Shown: one piece after another, positions 12,238 to 21,426 of the stretch
Numbering within the stretch: the first letter of the stretch is position 1
Layout: every line of letters starts with the position of its first letter
Assembly (NCBI RefSeq): GCF_900177295.1
Contig: NZ_FWZX01000022.1
Location: forward strand, 1-64,000
Source of the DNA: Tistlia consotensis USBA 355
GTDB lineage: Bacteria; Pseudomonadota; Alphaproteobacteria; Kiloniellales; DSM-21159
Length of the DNA stretch: 64,000 nt
Reading direction: 5' to 3'
The notes under the pieces: model-generated
What the model was told of the DNA's origin: nothing
Seen by the model: the letters and a program-made list of their open reading frames with translations, nothing else
The model's database searches: none
Position numbers and translations under genes: made by a program

Positions 12238-12433
12238 GGTGCTCGTCGGGTGATCGGGGGCCGGCGCGGCCGGGGCGCGACACCATAGCCGGACGGCGCC
12301 CCAGGTCAAAGGCACCGGCGGGCCGAGGCGCAACGGCCGGCCGCCTGGGGCTGGCGCGACCGGCTCGACGCTATATCTGGACGGCGGCGCGAGCTAGGTT
12401 GAGGCGAGACGAGCAGGGACCGACAGCCTTCCA

Positions 12434-14365
12434 GTGGCATCTTTGAAACGCCTGACGCCCCAGCCTTCGGCCAAGCCACGCCCGGTCTGCCGCGCGCCCC
12501 GGCTCGCTCTCCTGCCCGCCGTCCTCCTCGTGCTGCTGCTGCCGCTGCTGGCCCGGCCGGCGGCCGCCGAAGGCCCGGACCCGGAGGACACGACCACGGC
12601 CGCCGGGCAGTCGCCGGCGACGGCGATGCCGGCCGCCGGCGAGCGCGCGCCGGGCGACGAGTCCGTGCCCTACGAGGTCTCGATCGCGGGCGACCTGCCG
12701 GGCGACCTGCAGGGCCAGCTCGAGGAGGTCTCGCAGCTGATCGCGCTGCAGGACCGGCCGCCGGACACCATGGCGGCCCTGCGCCGGCGGATCCGCGACG
12801 ACGTGAGCCGGCTGGAGTCGGTGCTGCACTCGCAGAGCTACTTCGACGGCAAGATCGAAAGCCGGGTCGAGGCGGACAGCCGGCCGGCCCGGGTCACGCT
12901 GACCGTCGAGCCCGGCATGGAGTACCTGCTGGAGTCCTACAGCATCGACTACCGCCCCTCGGACCCCGGCCCGAAGGCACCCCACGACGCCGCCGACCTG
13001 GAGCTCAACATCGGCATGCGGGCCCGCGCCGAGCCGATCAAGCAGGCCGAGGACCGCCTGATCCGCCGGCTCGGCAACCACGGCTACCCCTACGCCCGGA
13101 TCGTCCAGCGCCGCTATCTGGTCGACCACGCGCGCACGGTCATGGATGCGCAGCTGACCGTCGACACCGGCCCCAGGGTCGACTTCGGGCCGCTCGCCAT
13201 CGACGGCCTGACCGACGTCTCCGAGGACTACCTGCGGCGCATCGTGCAGTGGCCGAAGGGGACGGTCTTCGACCGCCGCGAGATGGAGAAGGTGCGCCGC
13301 CGCATCATCGAGACGCATCTCTTCGACACCGTGCTGCTGGAGCCGCCGGACAGCCCGCCGGGCGACGGCGTCGCACCGGTCAAGGCGACCCTGGCCGAGA
13401 GCAAGCACCGCAGCGTGGCGCTGGGCGCCGGCGTCACCAGCGCCCAGGACCGCTTCCAGCTCAAGGCCAGCTGGGAGCACCGCAACCTGTTCCACGAGGG
13501 CGAGAACCTGCAGCTGACCGCCAAGGCGTCGCTGCTGCTGCAGGCGCTGAGCGCGGACTTCCGCAAGCCGAACTTCCTGGCGCTCGACCAGAGCCTGATC
13601 GGCCAGAGCTCCTTCAGCCGGGAGCGCAGCGACGCCTACAACGCGCTCTCCTTCGACAACTTCGGCGGCCTCGACCGCAAGCTCTCCGAGCACTGGAGTG
13701 GCCGCGCCGGGCTCGCCTTCGAGCTGTCGGAGATCACCGATCAGTTCTCCAGCTCGCGCTTCGCCCTGGTCGGCGCGCCGCTGACCCTGACCTACGACAC
13801 CCGCGACAACGTGCTGAACCCGACCAGCGGCATCGAGCTGACCCTCGGCACCGCGCCCTGGCTGAACAGCGACAACCTGCAGGACCTGTTCATCGTCAAC
13901 GAGGCGAGCGGCTCGACCTACTGGGCGCCCTTCGACGACGACAGCCTGGTGCTCGCGGCGCGCGGGCGCTTCGGCACCCTGACCCTGGCCGACAACCGCG
14001 AGGTGCCGGCGACCAAGCGCTTCTACGCCGGCGGTGCCAGCCTGCGCGGCTACCAGTTCCGCAGCGTCGGCCCGCTCGACAGCGAAGGCGACCCGACGGG
14101 CGGCCTGTCGGTGCTGGAGGGCGGCCTGGAGCTGCGCTTCCGCTTCCTCGACGACTACGGCATCGTGCCATTCGTCGACGGCGGCCAGGTCTACGACCAG
14201 CGCCTGCCGGACCTCGGCCAGGACCTGCAGTGGGCGGCCGGCATCGGCTTCCGCTACTTCACCTCGATCGGCCCGCTGCGCCTCGACCTCGCCTTCCCGC
14301 TCAATCCGCGCCCCGGAATCGACGATTTCTTCCAGTTCTACCTGTCGATCGGGCAGGCCTTCTGA
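12434..14365 (+). CDS. tamA: TamA-like Omp85 outer-membrane assembly protein
   Basis: Outer-membrane half of the translocation and assembly module, which inserts proteins or moves lipids with TamB. The 643-residue protein starts at GTG 12434. Basic residues followed by a hydrophobic stretch ending LARPAAAEG form a signal peptide (about 1-37). POTRA domains fill about residues 75-310, and an Omp85 16-strand barrel (Bac_surface_Ag) fills the rest, with FYAGGASLRGYQFRSVGP in the loop 6 region and a terminal aromatic residue (IGQAF). Its TGA overlaps the tamB ATG by one base, so the two are translationally coupled. BamA is the alternative, but the partner gene and the short N-terminal POTRA region point to TamA. 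Confidence 0.93.
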   Translation: MASLKRLTPQPSAKPRPVCRAPRLALLPAVLLVLLLPLLARPAAAEGPDPEDTTTAAGQSPATAMPAAGERAPGDESVPYEVSIAGDLPGDLQGQLEEVSQLIALQDRPPDTMAALRRRIRDDVSRLESVLHSQSYFDGKIESRVEADSRPARVTLTVEPGMEYLLESYSIDYRPSDPGPKAPHDAADLELNIGMRARAEPIKQAEDRLIRRLGNHGYPYARIVQRRYLVDHARTVMDAQLTVDTGPRVDFGPLAIDGLTDVSEDYLRRIVQWPKGTVFDRREMEKVRRRIIETHLFDTVLLEPPDSPPGDGVAPVKATLAESKHRSVALGAGVTSAQDRFQLKASWEHRNLFHEGENLQLTAKASLLLQALSADFRKPNFLALDQSLIGQSSFSRERSDAYNALSFDNFGGLDRKLSEHWSGRAGLAFELSEITDQFSSSRFALVGAPLTLTYDTRDNVLNPTSGIELTLGTAPWLNSDNLQDLFIVNEASGSTYWAPFDDDSLVLAARGRFGTLTLADNREVPATKRFYAGGASLRGYQFRSVGPLDSEGDPTGGLSVLEGGLELRFRFLDDYGIVPFVDGGQVYDQRLPDLGQDLQWAAGIGFRYFTSIGPLRLDLAFPLNPRPGIDDFFQFYLSIGQAF

Positions 14366-17300
14366 TGGCGGAGGACAAGGGCCCCTTGCGCGCGAGCGAT
14401 CGACCGGTGCCGGAGGGCGCGCCCGGTGCCGGCAGCCGGGGCCGCGGGCGGCGGCCTGTGCGGCTGCTGCTCCGGAGCCTGCTGGCGCTGCCGCTGGTGC
14501 TGCTCGGCCTGGTCGGGCTGCTGCTCGCGGCCCTGCAGCTCCAGGGCGGCCGGGACCTGCTGCGCGATGCCGTCGTCGCCGCGGCCAGCGGCCCCGACTT
14601 CAGGCTCGGGATCGGCCGCATCGACGGCGCCCCGCCGGGCCGGCTGGTGGTCGAGAACCTGCGCCTCGGCGACGCCCAGGGCACCTGGCTGACCGGCGAC
14701 CGCATCGAGCTCGACTGGTCGCCGCTCGCCCTGCTCGGCGGCACGCTCGACGTCGCGCGGCTCTCGGCCGGCCGCATCGCCCTGACCCGCCTGCCGGCCG
14801 GCAAGGCCCCCGCCGAGCCGACGCCGGGCGGCTTCACCCTGCCGACCCTGCCGCTGGCGATCCGCCTCGACCGCCTCGAGGTCGGCGAGCTGGCGCTCGC
14901 GGCGCCGGTCGCCGGCGAGCCGCTCGACCTGTCGATCGAGGGCGCGCTCGCCGCCGAGCAGCAGGGCCTGATCGACTCGCATCTGCGCATCGCCGAGCGC
15001 GACGGCCAGGGCTCGGTCGCGGCCAAGGCGATCTATCGCCTGGCCGACCGGAACCTGTCGGTGTCGCTCGACGCCTCGGCCCCGGCCGGAGGGCGGATCA
15101 GCCGGGTCTCGGGCCTGCCGGGCGCGCCCGGGCTGGCCTTCTCCCTGTCCGGGGACGGGCCCCTGCCCGGCTGGCAGGGCCAATGGCGTGCCGAGGCCGG
15201 CCCGGTGGTCACGGCCTCCGGCCGGCTCGGCCTCGACTCGCTGCAACCGCTGTCGCTGACCCTGAGCGGCAAGGCGATCCCCGGATCCGACTTCCCCGCC
15301 GAGGCGGCGGCCTGGGTCCGGCCGGCCCTCTCCCTCGACCTCGCCGCCGACTACGCCGCCGACACGCAGAGGGCGACGCTGACGGTCAGGGACCTGTCGA
15401 GCGGCAGCCTGGCGGCGAGCGGCCGGGCCGAGGCCGCGCTCGCCGAGGACCGGGCCGATGCGCAGCTCCAGCTGACGCTCGGCGATCCGGCGCCGCTCCG
15501 GGAGCTCCTGCCCGGGCTGAGCCTGCAGGGCGGCCGGATCGCGATCACGGCGAAGAAGCGGGGCCAGCGCGCCACCCTGACCGCCGAGGGCAGCCTCGAG
15601 CGGCCCGTCCTGGCCGGCGACGACGGGCTGGGCTTCGAGACGCTGGAGCTGCAGCTGGACAGCCGCGAACTGGCGCTCGACGCGCCGCTCTCCGGCGGCG
15701 CGCGCGCGCGGCTCGAACTGACCGGCAAGGGACCGCTCGGCGATCCGGCGGCGACCGGCCTGCTCGCGCCCGAGACCCGCCTGACGCTGGTCGCCGCGCC
15801 AAGCGACCAGGCCATGACGCTCGACAGCCTCGAGCTGGTCAGCGGACCGCTGCGGCTGACCGGCCAGGGCCGCTACCGGCTCGCCGGAGACGAGGCGGGC
15901 AGCGGAAAGCTGACCGCGCGGCTCGAGGAGGGCGATCTCTCGCGCCTCTCGGGGCTCGCCGGCCTGGACCTGGGCGGCAGCCTCTCGATCGCGCTCGACG
16001 GCAGCCTGCGGCCGGACGGCAGCGGCCAGGCCAGCCTGTCGGCCGCGCCACAGGACCTGCAGCTCGGCCAGCCGGCGCTCCAGGCACTGCTCGGTGCCCG
16101 GCCGCTCCTGACCGCCCAGGCCGAGCGCACCGCCGACGGCCGGATCCGGCTGACGGCGGCCGAACTGAGCGGCACGCCGGTCGGGGCGGCCCGGGACGGC
16201 AAGCCGGCGCAGGGCAGCCAGACACCGCTGCGGCTGCACGCCGAGGGCTCGCTGTCGCCGGCCGACGACCAGCTCGACCTGACGGCCTCGCTCGCCCTGC
16301 CCCGCCTGGCGGTGCTGCAGGACGCCGGCCTGCCGCTGTCCGGCGCCGCGACCCTCGATCTCACGGCCTTCGGCCCGCTCGCCGCGCCGCAGGCGGTCTG
16401 GGCACTGCGCGGCGAGGGCCTGTCCTACCAGGACACGCGGGCCGACATCCTGAAGATCGACGGCACCACGACCGGCCTGCCCGACGGCCCCCGGGGCCAC
16501 GTCGACCTGGCCGCGGCGACCGGCGCCGGGCCGCTGAAGGGCGCTTTCGACTACGCCCTGGCCGGCCGGACCGCGCGGCTCGACAAGCTGTCGCTGACGC
16601 ACGGCCGGGACCGGCTGAGCGGCGACCTCGCCGCCGACCTGCCGAGCGGCACGGCCGACGGCAGCCTGAAGCTGTCGCTCGCCGACCTCTCAACCCTGAC
16701 GCCGCTGGTCGGCGCGGACCTCGCCGGCTCGCTGGACGCCGCCGTCACCCTGAAGACCGAGGCCGGCCACCAGGGCGCGCGCGCGACGGCCAGGGCCCAG
16801 GGCCTGCAGGCCGCCGGCATGACGCTCGGCAGCCTGGAGCTGACCGCCAGCGGCCGCGACCTGACCGGGACTCCGGCGCTGACGGCGGAGGTGACGGCCA
16901 GCGATCTGGCCGCCCCCGACGTCGCCCTGAAGCGGCTGACCGCGAAGGCCGAGGGCAGCCTGGAGAAGCTGAGGCTCGAGGCGTCGCTCGCCGGCAAGGC
17001 GCTGCAGCAGGACCTGGAGGCCTCGGGCCGGGCCGAGCTCTCGCTCGACCAGGCGACGCGGGTCCGCCTGACCGCGCTGCAGGCGAGCCTGGGCAAGGAG
17101 GAGCTTTCCCTGAAGTCGCCGGCGAGGCTGCTGCTCGACCGCGACCGCATGCAGGTTGCGGGCCTCGACCTGGGCGTCGCCGAGGGGCGGATCCGGCTCG
17201 ATGCCGACCTCCAGCCCGGCAAGCTCGACGCGACGCTGAGGGCCGAGGACCTGCCGGTCCGCCTGGCGGCGCTCGCCGAGCCGACGCTGGAGCCCCTGGG

Positions 17301-18870
17301 CAAGGTCGACCTGACGGCGCGGCTGAGCGGCCCGCCGCCGCGCCCGAAGGGCACGCTGACCCTGGTCGCCAGCGGGCTGCAGCTCGATGCCGGGAACGGC
17401 AGCGACGTGCCGCCGCTCGACGCCAGGATCGACGGCCGCCTGGCCGACGGCCGGCTGAGCGCCGACGGCCGCATCTCCGGATTCGCCAAGGCGCCGCTGA
17501 CGCTGCGCGCCGAGCTGCCGCTGCTGGTCACCACGGCACCGCTTTCGGTGAGCCTGCCGCCCGACCGGCCGCTGAAGCTGCGCGCCAACTGGGACGGGCA
17601 GGTCGAGCAGCTGATGGCCGTGGTGCCGGTCGATACCGTGCGCTTCGGCGGCCAGGGCAAGATCGACTTCGGGCTCGACGGCACGCTGGCCGCCCCCGTC
17701 GCCTCGGGCAGCGTCTCGATCGAAGACGGCTTCTACGAGAACTACCTGCTCGGCATGAGCCTGAAGCCGGTCACCCTGGAGATCGACGGCCAGGGCGAGC
17801 GGATCGAGATCAAGCGCTTCTCGGGCCGGGACAGCGAGGGCGGCAGCCTGAACGCCCAGGGCATCGTCGACCTCTCGGGCAAGGCGCCGCGCTTCGATCT
17901 GACCCTGAAGGCCGACAAGGCCCACCTGGTGCAGCGCGACGACGTCAACGGCTCAGTCGACGCCGACCTGGCCCTCAAGGGCACGACCGAGGGCGCCAGC
18001 CTGGCGGGCAACGTCCGGGTGCTGCCGACCGAGATCCGGCTGATCAACGCCCTGCCGCCCTCGGTCACCGAGCTCAAGGTGGTCAACGTCAACGACAAGA
18101 CCCCCGGGCCGCCGGAACCGCAAGGCGACGGCAAGACCCCAGGCATCGACGGCCTGCAGTGGCTGTCCCTGGGAGTCGACGTCACGATCCCGGGCCAGGT
18201 CTTCGTGCGCGGCCGCGGCCTCGATTCCGAATGGCGCGGCACGCTGCAGATCGCCGGCACCGCCGAGCAGCCGCGCATCCGGGGGCAGCTCAGCCCCGTG
18301 CGCGGCTCCTTCGACTTCGCCGGCCGGGTCTTCACGCTGAGCCCGAATTCGACGATCCAGTTCCTCGGCTCGGCCACGCCCGACCCGCAGCTCAACATCA
18401 CCGCGACCTACCAGAGCGAGTCGCTGACCGCGAACATCAACATCACCGGCTCGGTCAGCGACCCGCAGATCGGCCTCACCTCGAGCCCCGACCTGCCGGA
18501 GGACGAGATCCTGGCGCGGGTCCTGTTCGGCAAGTCGAGCGGCAAGCTGTCGGCCGGCGAGGCGGTGCAGCTGGCGCAGGCCGCCGCGACCCTGGAGGGC
18601 AGCAGCGGCGGCATCATGGACCTGGCGCGGCGCACCCTCGGCGTCGACGTGCTGAGCTTCGCGCCGGGCGACAGCGGCAGCGACCTGGGCAGCCTCAAGG
18701 TCGGCAAGTATATCAGCGACGACGTCTTCATCGGCGCCCAGCAGGGCGCGACACCCGGCAGCTCGACGGCGATCGTCGAATGGGACCTGACGCCGAACAT
18801 CACGGTCGAGAGCGAGGTCGGCGCCGCCAACGGCAGCAACGCCAGCGTGAACTGGAAATGGGACTACTGA
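14365..18870 (+). CDS. tamB: TamB / YtfN translocation-assembly protein (DUF490)
   Basis: Inner-membrane anchored, periplasm-spanning beta-taco protein that bridges to TamA; related AsmA-like proteins move phospholipid. The protein is 1,501 residues from ATG 14365, which overlaps the tamA stop. The open frame extends 372 codons further upstream but only as a shadow of tamA. A single membrane anchor lies at about residues 35-58 after an Arg-rich cytoplasmic end. A very long repetitive AsmA-like region follows, and the conserved DUF490 C-terminus spans roughly residues 1150-1501 (includes EDEILARVLFGKSSGKLS and GSNASVNWKWDY). The normal terminal Tyr is present. Confidence 0.94.
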   Translation: MAEDKGPLRASDRPVPEGAPGAGSRGRGRRPVRLLLRSLLALPLVLLGLVGLLLAALQLQGGRDLLRDAVVAAASGPDFRLGIGRIDGAPPGRLVVENLRLGDAQGTWLTGDRIELDWSPLALLGGTLDVARLSAGRIALTRLPAGKAPAEPTPGGFTLPTLPLAIRLDRLEVGELALAAPVAGEPLDLSIEGALAAEQQGLIDSHLRIAERDGQGSVAAKAIYRLADRNLSVSLDASAPAGGRISRVSGLPGAPGLAFSLSGDGPLPGWQGQWRAEAGPVVTASGRLGLDSLQPLSLTLSGKAIPGSDFPAEAAAWVRPALSLDLAADYAADTQRATLTVRDLSSGSLAASGRAEAALAEDRADAQLQLTLGDPAPLRELLPGLSLQGGRIAITAKKRGQRATLTAEGSLERPVLAGDDGLGFETLELQLDSRELALDAPLSGGARARLELTGKGPLGDPAATGLLAPETRLTLVAAPSDQAMTLDSLELVSGPLRLTGQGRYRLAGDEAGSGKLTARLEEGDLSRLSGLAGLDLGGSLSIALDGSLRPDGSGQASLSAAPQDLQLGQPALQALLGARPLLTAQAERTADGRIRLTAAELSGTPVGAARDGKPAQGSQTPLRLHAEGSLSPADDQLDLTASLALPRLAVLQDAGLPLSGAATLDLTAFGPLAAPQAVWALRGEGLSYQDTRADILKIDGTTTGLPDGPRGHVDLAAATGAGPLKGAFDYALAGRTARLDKLSLTHGRDRLSGDLAADLPSGTADGSLKLSLADLSTLTPLVGADLAGSLDAAVTLKTEAGHQGARATARAQGLQAAGMTLGSLELTASGRDLTGTPALTAEVTASDLAAPDVALKRLTAKAEGSLEKLRLEASLAGKALQQDLEASGRAELSLDQATRVRLTALQASLGKEELSLKSPARLLLDRDRMQVAGLDLGVAEGRIRLDADLQPGKLDATLRAEDLPVRLAALAEPTLEPLGKVDLTARLSGPPPRPKGTLTLVASGLQLDAGNGSDVPPLDARIDGRLADGRLSADGRISGFAKAPLTLRAELPLLVTTAPLSVSLPPDRPLKLRANWDGQVEQLMAVVPVDTVRFGGQGKIDFGLDGTLAAPVASGSVSIEDGFYENYLLGMSLKPVTLEIDGQGERIEIKRFSGRDSEGGSLNAQGIVDLSGKAPRFDLTLKADKAHLVQRDDVNGSVDADLALKGTTEGASLAGNVRVLPTEIRLINALPPSVTELKVVNVNDKTPGPPEPQGDGKTPGIDGLQWLSLGVDVTIPGQVFVRGRGLDSEWRGTLQIAGTAEQPRIRGQLSPVRGSFDFAGRVFTLSPNSTIQFLGSATPDPQLNITATYQSESLTANINITGSVSDPQIGLTSSPDLPEDEILARVLFGKSSGKLSAGEAVQLAQAAATLEGSSGGIMDLARRTLGVDVLSFAPGDSGSDLGSLKVGKYISDDVFIGAQQGATPGSSTAIVEWDLTPNITVESEVGAANGSNASVNWKWDY

Positions 18871-18892
18871 GCGCCGGGCGCCCGCCCCGCCG

Positions 18893-18904
18893 AATGTGCA
18901 CATT
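18893..18904. promoter_or_regulatory. Perfect 12-bp palindrome, candidate Xre operator
   Basis: AATGTGCACATT is its own reverse complement. It sits 45 bp before the Xre start, beside an AT-rich TTGAAT stretch that could be a -35 element. Dimeric Xre repressors commonly bind such palindromes in their own promoter; autoregulation here is inferred. Confidence 0.45.
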
Positions 18905-18948
18905 TTGAATCAAACCAAAAAAGTAGTAAGGTCACCGAGAAAGCGATA

Positions 18949-19371
18949 ATGCTGACCATGAACGCTGTCGAGACGAAGGAGCTGGGGTTGTCGGAAGGCG
19001 GTGAGACGCTCGGCGAGCGCGTCCGTCGCTTGCGGCAATCGCGTGGCCTGACGCAGGCAGCCTTGGGAAAACTGGTCGGCATGTCGCAGCAGACGGTACA
19101 CACGATCGAGCAGGGCGATTCGCAGCGGCCGCGCCGCCTGCCCGAGCTCGCCCAGGCGCTCGGCACCAGCGTGGACTTCCTGGCCTACGGCACCGGGCCG
19201 CGCGACGTCGCCAGCGAGCGCCACGCCGTACCGGAGCGGCCGCCGGAGAGCTTCCAGATCCGCTCCGTCGGGCCGGGCCAGATGCTGCTGCGTATTGAAC
19301 AGGTCGTCACGATCGACCAATTCCGACGTATCGCGCTGATCCTCGCCGAGCCGACCGAAGAAGAGCGTTAG
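18949..19371 (+). CDS. Xre-family helix-turn-helix regulator
   Basis: DNA-binding regulator of 140 residues. A Cro/C1-type HTH occupies about residues 20-80 (LGERVRRLRQSRGLTQAALG, then MSQQTVHTIEQG as recognition helix), with a short C-terminal region of unknown role (IRSVGPGQMLLRIEQVV). It follows tamB after 78 bp that hold a perfect palindrome and an AT-rich block, so it probably has its own promoter. Only 2 bp separate it from the next gene, the PAS-like frame, so they form a unit. Target genes are unknown; the second Xre gene and the palindromes at 20.8-21.4 kb are nearby candidates. Confidence 0.85.
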   Translation: MLTMNAVETKELGLSEGGETLGERVRRLRQSRGLTQAALGKLVGMSQQTVHTIEQGDSQRPRRLPELAQALGTSVDFLAYGTGPRDVASERHAVPERPPESFQIRSVGPGQMLLRIEQVVTIDQFRRIALILAEPTEEER

Positions 19372-19373
19372 AG

Positions 19374-20073
19374 ATGCGGACGCTGAAACTGGATCTCGAC
19401 AGCCTGGACACGGCCGCCGCCGAGGTGGCCGAGACGAAGGAGCCGTTGCGGCTGATCGTCAAGGCGCCGAAGTGGCAGCTCGACGAGCTGCACGACGATC
19501 GCGAGACCGCCCAGCGGCGGCTGCAGGAGCTGGCCGCCTACCGCGACCGCCCGGCCAACGTGGTGTCCTTCTCCGGCTACACGGCGCTCGCCGCGCCCCC
19601 CGACCGGCGCGACGGCGGCCGGATGCCGGAGGTCGTCGCGGCCTGGGATCGCTTCGGCCATCGCTTCAACGGCGAGTTCGCCGGCGCGCTCGACGAGATC
19701 GGCCTGCTCGACCGGGCGATCGTGTTGCGCCAGGGCGCGGATGCCGGCCTCTACTATGCCTTCATCGGCGACGGCCACTGCCGTCGGTTCGGCCGCGCCT
19801 GGGTGCGGCGCTCGCTCGGCCGGCGCCACGATGCCGTCGGGCAGCACGACGAGGCCTACAGCGCCTGGTGTGCCCATCACTATGCCGATGCGGTCTCCGG
19901 GGACGTTCCCAGGCGCCATTTCGTCGATGCCGTCATCGCATCGCTCGACCCCGACGCCCCCCGGGATCCGCGTGAACTACGATCGTGTGCTCCTCCTGAC
20001 CTCCCTGGCGAACGGCAAGCCTGCACTGGTCGTGGTCAGCGAGGTCAGACCCGCGCTTCTGCCGATTCGATGA
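19374..20073 (+). CDS. PAS_5-like hypothetical protein, apparent frameshift in a C6 run
   Basis: Unrecognised protein co-transcribed with the Xre regulator. A helical N-terminus (about 1-60) precedes a region reading PEVVAAWDRFGHRF and RFGRAWVRRSLGRRH, loosely like the PAS_5 sensory fold. The initial frame continues to 20186 but becomes low-complexity after DPDAPR and overlaps the opposite gene by 140 bp. The next frame from about 19963 reads GIRVNYDRVLLLTSLANGKP and stops at 20073. That matches a usual PAS_5 ending (a YxRLLLPL-like strand, then a Gly turn). Dropping one C from the run at 19957-19962 joins DPDAP to GIRVNYDR and gives about 232 residues. It may be a sequencing error or a real mutation. 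Function unknown. Confidence 0.55.
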
Positions 20074-20773
20074 TCCGGCTGGCGTCGGCCATCGCCTCCT
20101 CCTCGTCCATCCAGATCAGCGCCAGGTCGAGGTCGCCCTGGTCGACCGAGCCGCGCCAGATGATGTCGCGGCCGATCCGGCGATAGCCGTAGGCGGCGAC
20201 CACGCCCTTCTCGATCAGCACGGGATCGACCATGGAGATGGTCGTGCGCTGGCGCCAGAGCAGCCATGCGAGAGCGCGCGAGAGACGCGGCATGACCTTC
20301 GCGACGCCGCGGCCGCGCAGGTCGGGATGCGCGAAGGTGCTGCCGGAATAGACCAGCGATCCGGTGATCGTCTCGGCCTCGGGCACCGTGCAGGTGCAGC
20401 TCTCGCCGGCGCTGGCGCGCTCATGCGGGCTGTAGAACAGGCTGAGATCCTCGAGCGCCTCGGTCAGCGAGCCGTTCAGGTGGTAGTGGCGCGCCGCCTG
20501 CACGGTCAGGCAGCGTCCGTCCCGGTCGCGCCCCTCGATCCAGAAGGCCTCGCCGCCCTCGAAGCGCGCCGGGTTGAACATCGGCATCAGGCCGAACCAG
20601 CCGAGGTGCCGGTAGCTCGCGTTCACCTCTGGAAGGCCCGTGAGGTCGCCGTGCAGGATGAGACTGAGGCCGTTGCGCTCGGCCCAGGCCTCGGCATGGT
20701 TGACCATGCCGGTGCATATCCGGTGGCCGTTTGATAGGTCGCGCGCGGTGGAGAACAGATTCGTAGCGGTCAT
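20045..20773 (-). CDS. Hypothetical protein with GNAT-like acyltransferase features
   Basis: A 242-residue protein without a confident name. The segment AHPDLRGRGVAKVMPRLSRA near residues 165-185 resembles the acyl-CoA pyrophosphate loop of GNAT acyltransferases (R/Q-x-x-G-x-G/A). The N-terminal half has aromatic-rich strands (LGWFGLMPMFNPARF). ATG 20773 is preceded by a clear GGAGG ribosome site. Its 3' end overlaps the frameshifted tail of the opposite gene by about 29 bp. The upstream region carries a GTTAAC palindrome cluster and a 15-mer that recurs upstream of the second Xre gene, so Xre control is plausible. Acyl substrate unknown. Confidence 0.6.
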   Translation of the reverse strand: MTATNLFSTARDLSNGHRICTGMVNHAEAWAERNGLSLILHGDLTGLPEVNASYRHLGWFGLMPMFNPARFEGGEAFWIEGRDRDGRCLTVQAARHYHLNGSLTEALEDLSLFYSPHERASAGESCTCTVPEAETITGSLVYSGSTFAHPDLRGRGVAKVMPRLSRALAWLLWRQRTTISMVDPVLIEKGVVAAYGYRRIGRDIIWRGSVDQGDLDLALIWMDEEEAMADASRIIESAEARV

Positions 20774-20836
20774 GACGACGCCTCCAAGGGGTTACCAGAG
20801 GCTGCATCATGACGCTCGGAGCGGTTGGACTCCTAG

Positions 20837-20859
20837 AGTGTTAACACACCATTAACACT
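20837..20859. promoter_or_regulatory. Inverted repeat AGTGTTAA-N7-TTAACACT
   Basis: Perfect 8-bp arms at 20837-20844 and 20852-20859. The left arm is also the first half of a 10-bp palindrome, GTGTTAACAC, at 20838-20847. It lies upstream of the GNAT-like gene and downstream of the small minus-strand ORF, a likely operator or promoter for the former. Confidence 0.45.
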
Positions 20860-20865
20860 GGTGGT

Positions 20866-20880
20866 CGAAATTTCCGGTTG
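20866..20880. repeat. 15-bp sequence shared with the operator at 21344-21358
   Basis: CGAAATTTCCGGTTG occurs here and identically at 21344-21358. Two exact 15-mers within 480 bp, both in intergenic AT-rich DNA, suggest a shared regulator half-site. Confidence 0.45.
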
Positions 20881-20945
20881 AATAAGGGCTTCCGTAGCCC
20901 CGCGACGTGATCGTCGCAGCGGCCGAGGCGACCGACCTGATCGGA

Positions 20946-21224
20946 TCAGGCGACGCTGTGAAGCCGGACACGCGCCTCGCGCGCAGGCTCGACCGTGCAG
21001 ATCTCGATCTGCAGGGCGTCGCAAAGGCTCCAGGCCACCACCGTGTGGGGATCCGCGGTGACCCGCAGGGCGCCCGCCTGGTCCGTGGCGAGATAGAGCA
21101 GGCCGTTCTCCGTGACCTCGCCGTTCGGCTCCGCTGCGATCAGCTGATTCGGGTCGCTCCCCGACGCGACGGCATCGGAGACGGACGAAAAAGCGCGAAG
21201 TGTGCGGCGGCAGACGAAGAGCAT
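20946..21224 (-). CDS. Small hypothetical protein (92 aa)
   Basis: Starts at ATG 21224 behind a TTGGGAG-like ribosome site. The composition is normal for a folded protein (GEVTENGLLYLATDQAGALR; VVAWSLCDALQIEICTVEP), with no signal peptide or membrane segment and no family I recognise. It ends before the GTTAAC operator cluster that serves the next minus-strand gene, and its own upstream region faces the second Xre gene across about 200 bp. Coding status rests on composition and the ribosome site only. Confidence 0.5.
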   Translation of the reverse strand: MLFVCRRTLRAFSSVSDAVASGSDPNQLIAAEPNGEVTENGLLYLATDQAGALRVTADPHTVVAWSLCDALQIEICTVEPAREARVRLHSVA

Positions 21225-21343
21225 GGGGCTCTATACTCCCAAGGGTATGGCTGACCGTATCGTCTTTGCCCGTCTCACGCAACCACTTAGCGTGGCCGAA
21301 CCGCCCTCCGATGACTCTTTTTGCCGGTGTCTGGTTCAGAAAA

Positions 21344-21374
21344 CGAAATTTCCGGTTGCGATAACCGGAAATCT
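21344..21374. promoter_or_regulatory. Inverted-repeat operator ATTTCCGGTT-N5-AACCGGAAAT
   Basis: Perfect 10-bp arms at 21348-21357 and 21363-21372 with a 5-nt spacer, 53 bp before the second Xre gene. The left arm lies in the 15-mer also found at 20866. The dyad geometry fits a dimeric HTH protein; autoregulation by the adjacent Xre protein is an inference. Confidence 0.55.
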
Positions 21375-21426
21375 GGTTTTTAGTCAGGGAAGTTGGTGAA
21401 CCCATTAAGCGGGAGACGGGTAGGAG

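Noticed and set aside
13249-14364. A 372-codon upstream extension of tamB
   Set aside because: It lies wholly inside tamA in another frame and is Arg/Ala-rich; the true tamB start overlaps the tamA stop.
19974-20186. C-terminal extension of the PAS-like gene in its initial frame
   Set aside because: Composition becomes shadow-like (Ser/Arg/Ala-rich) and it overlaps the opposite gene deeply; the shifted frame ends better.
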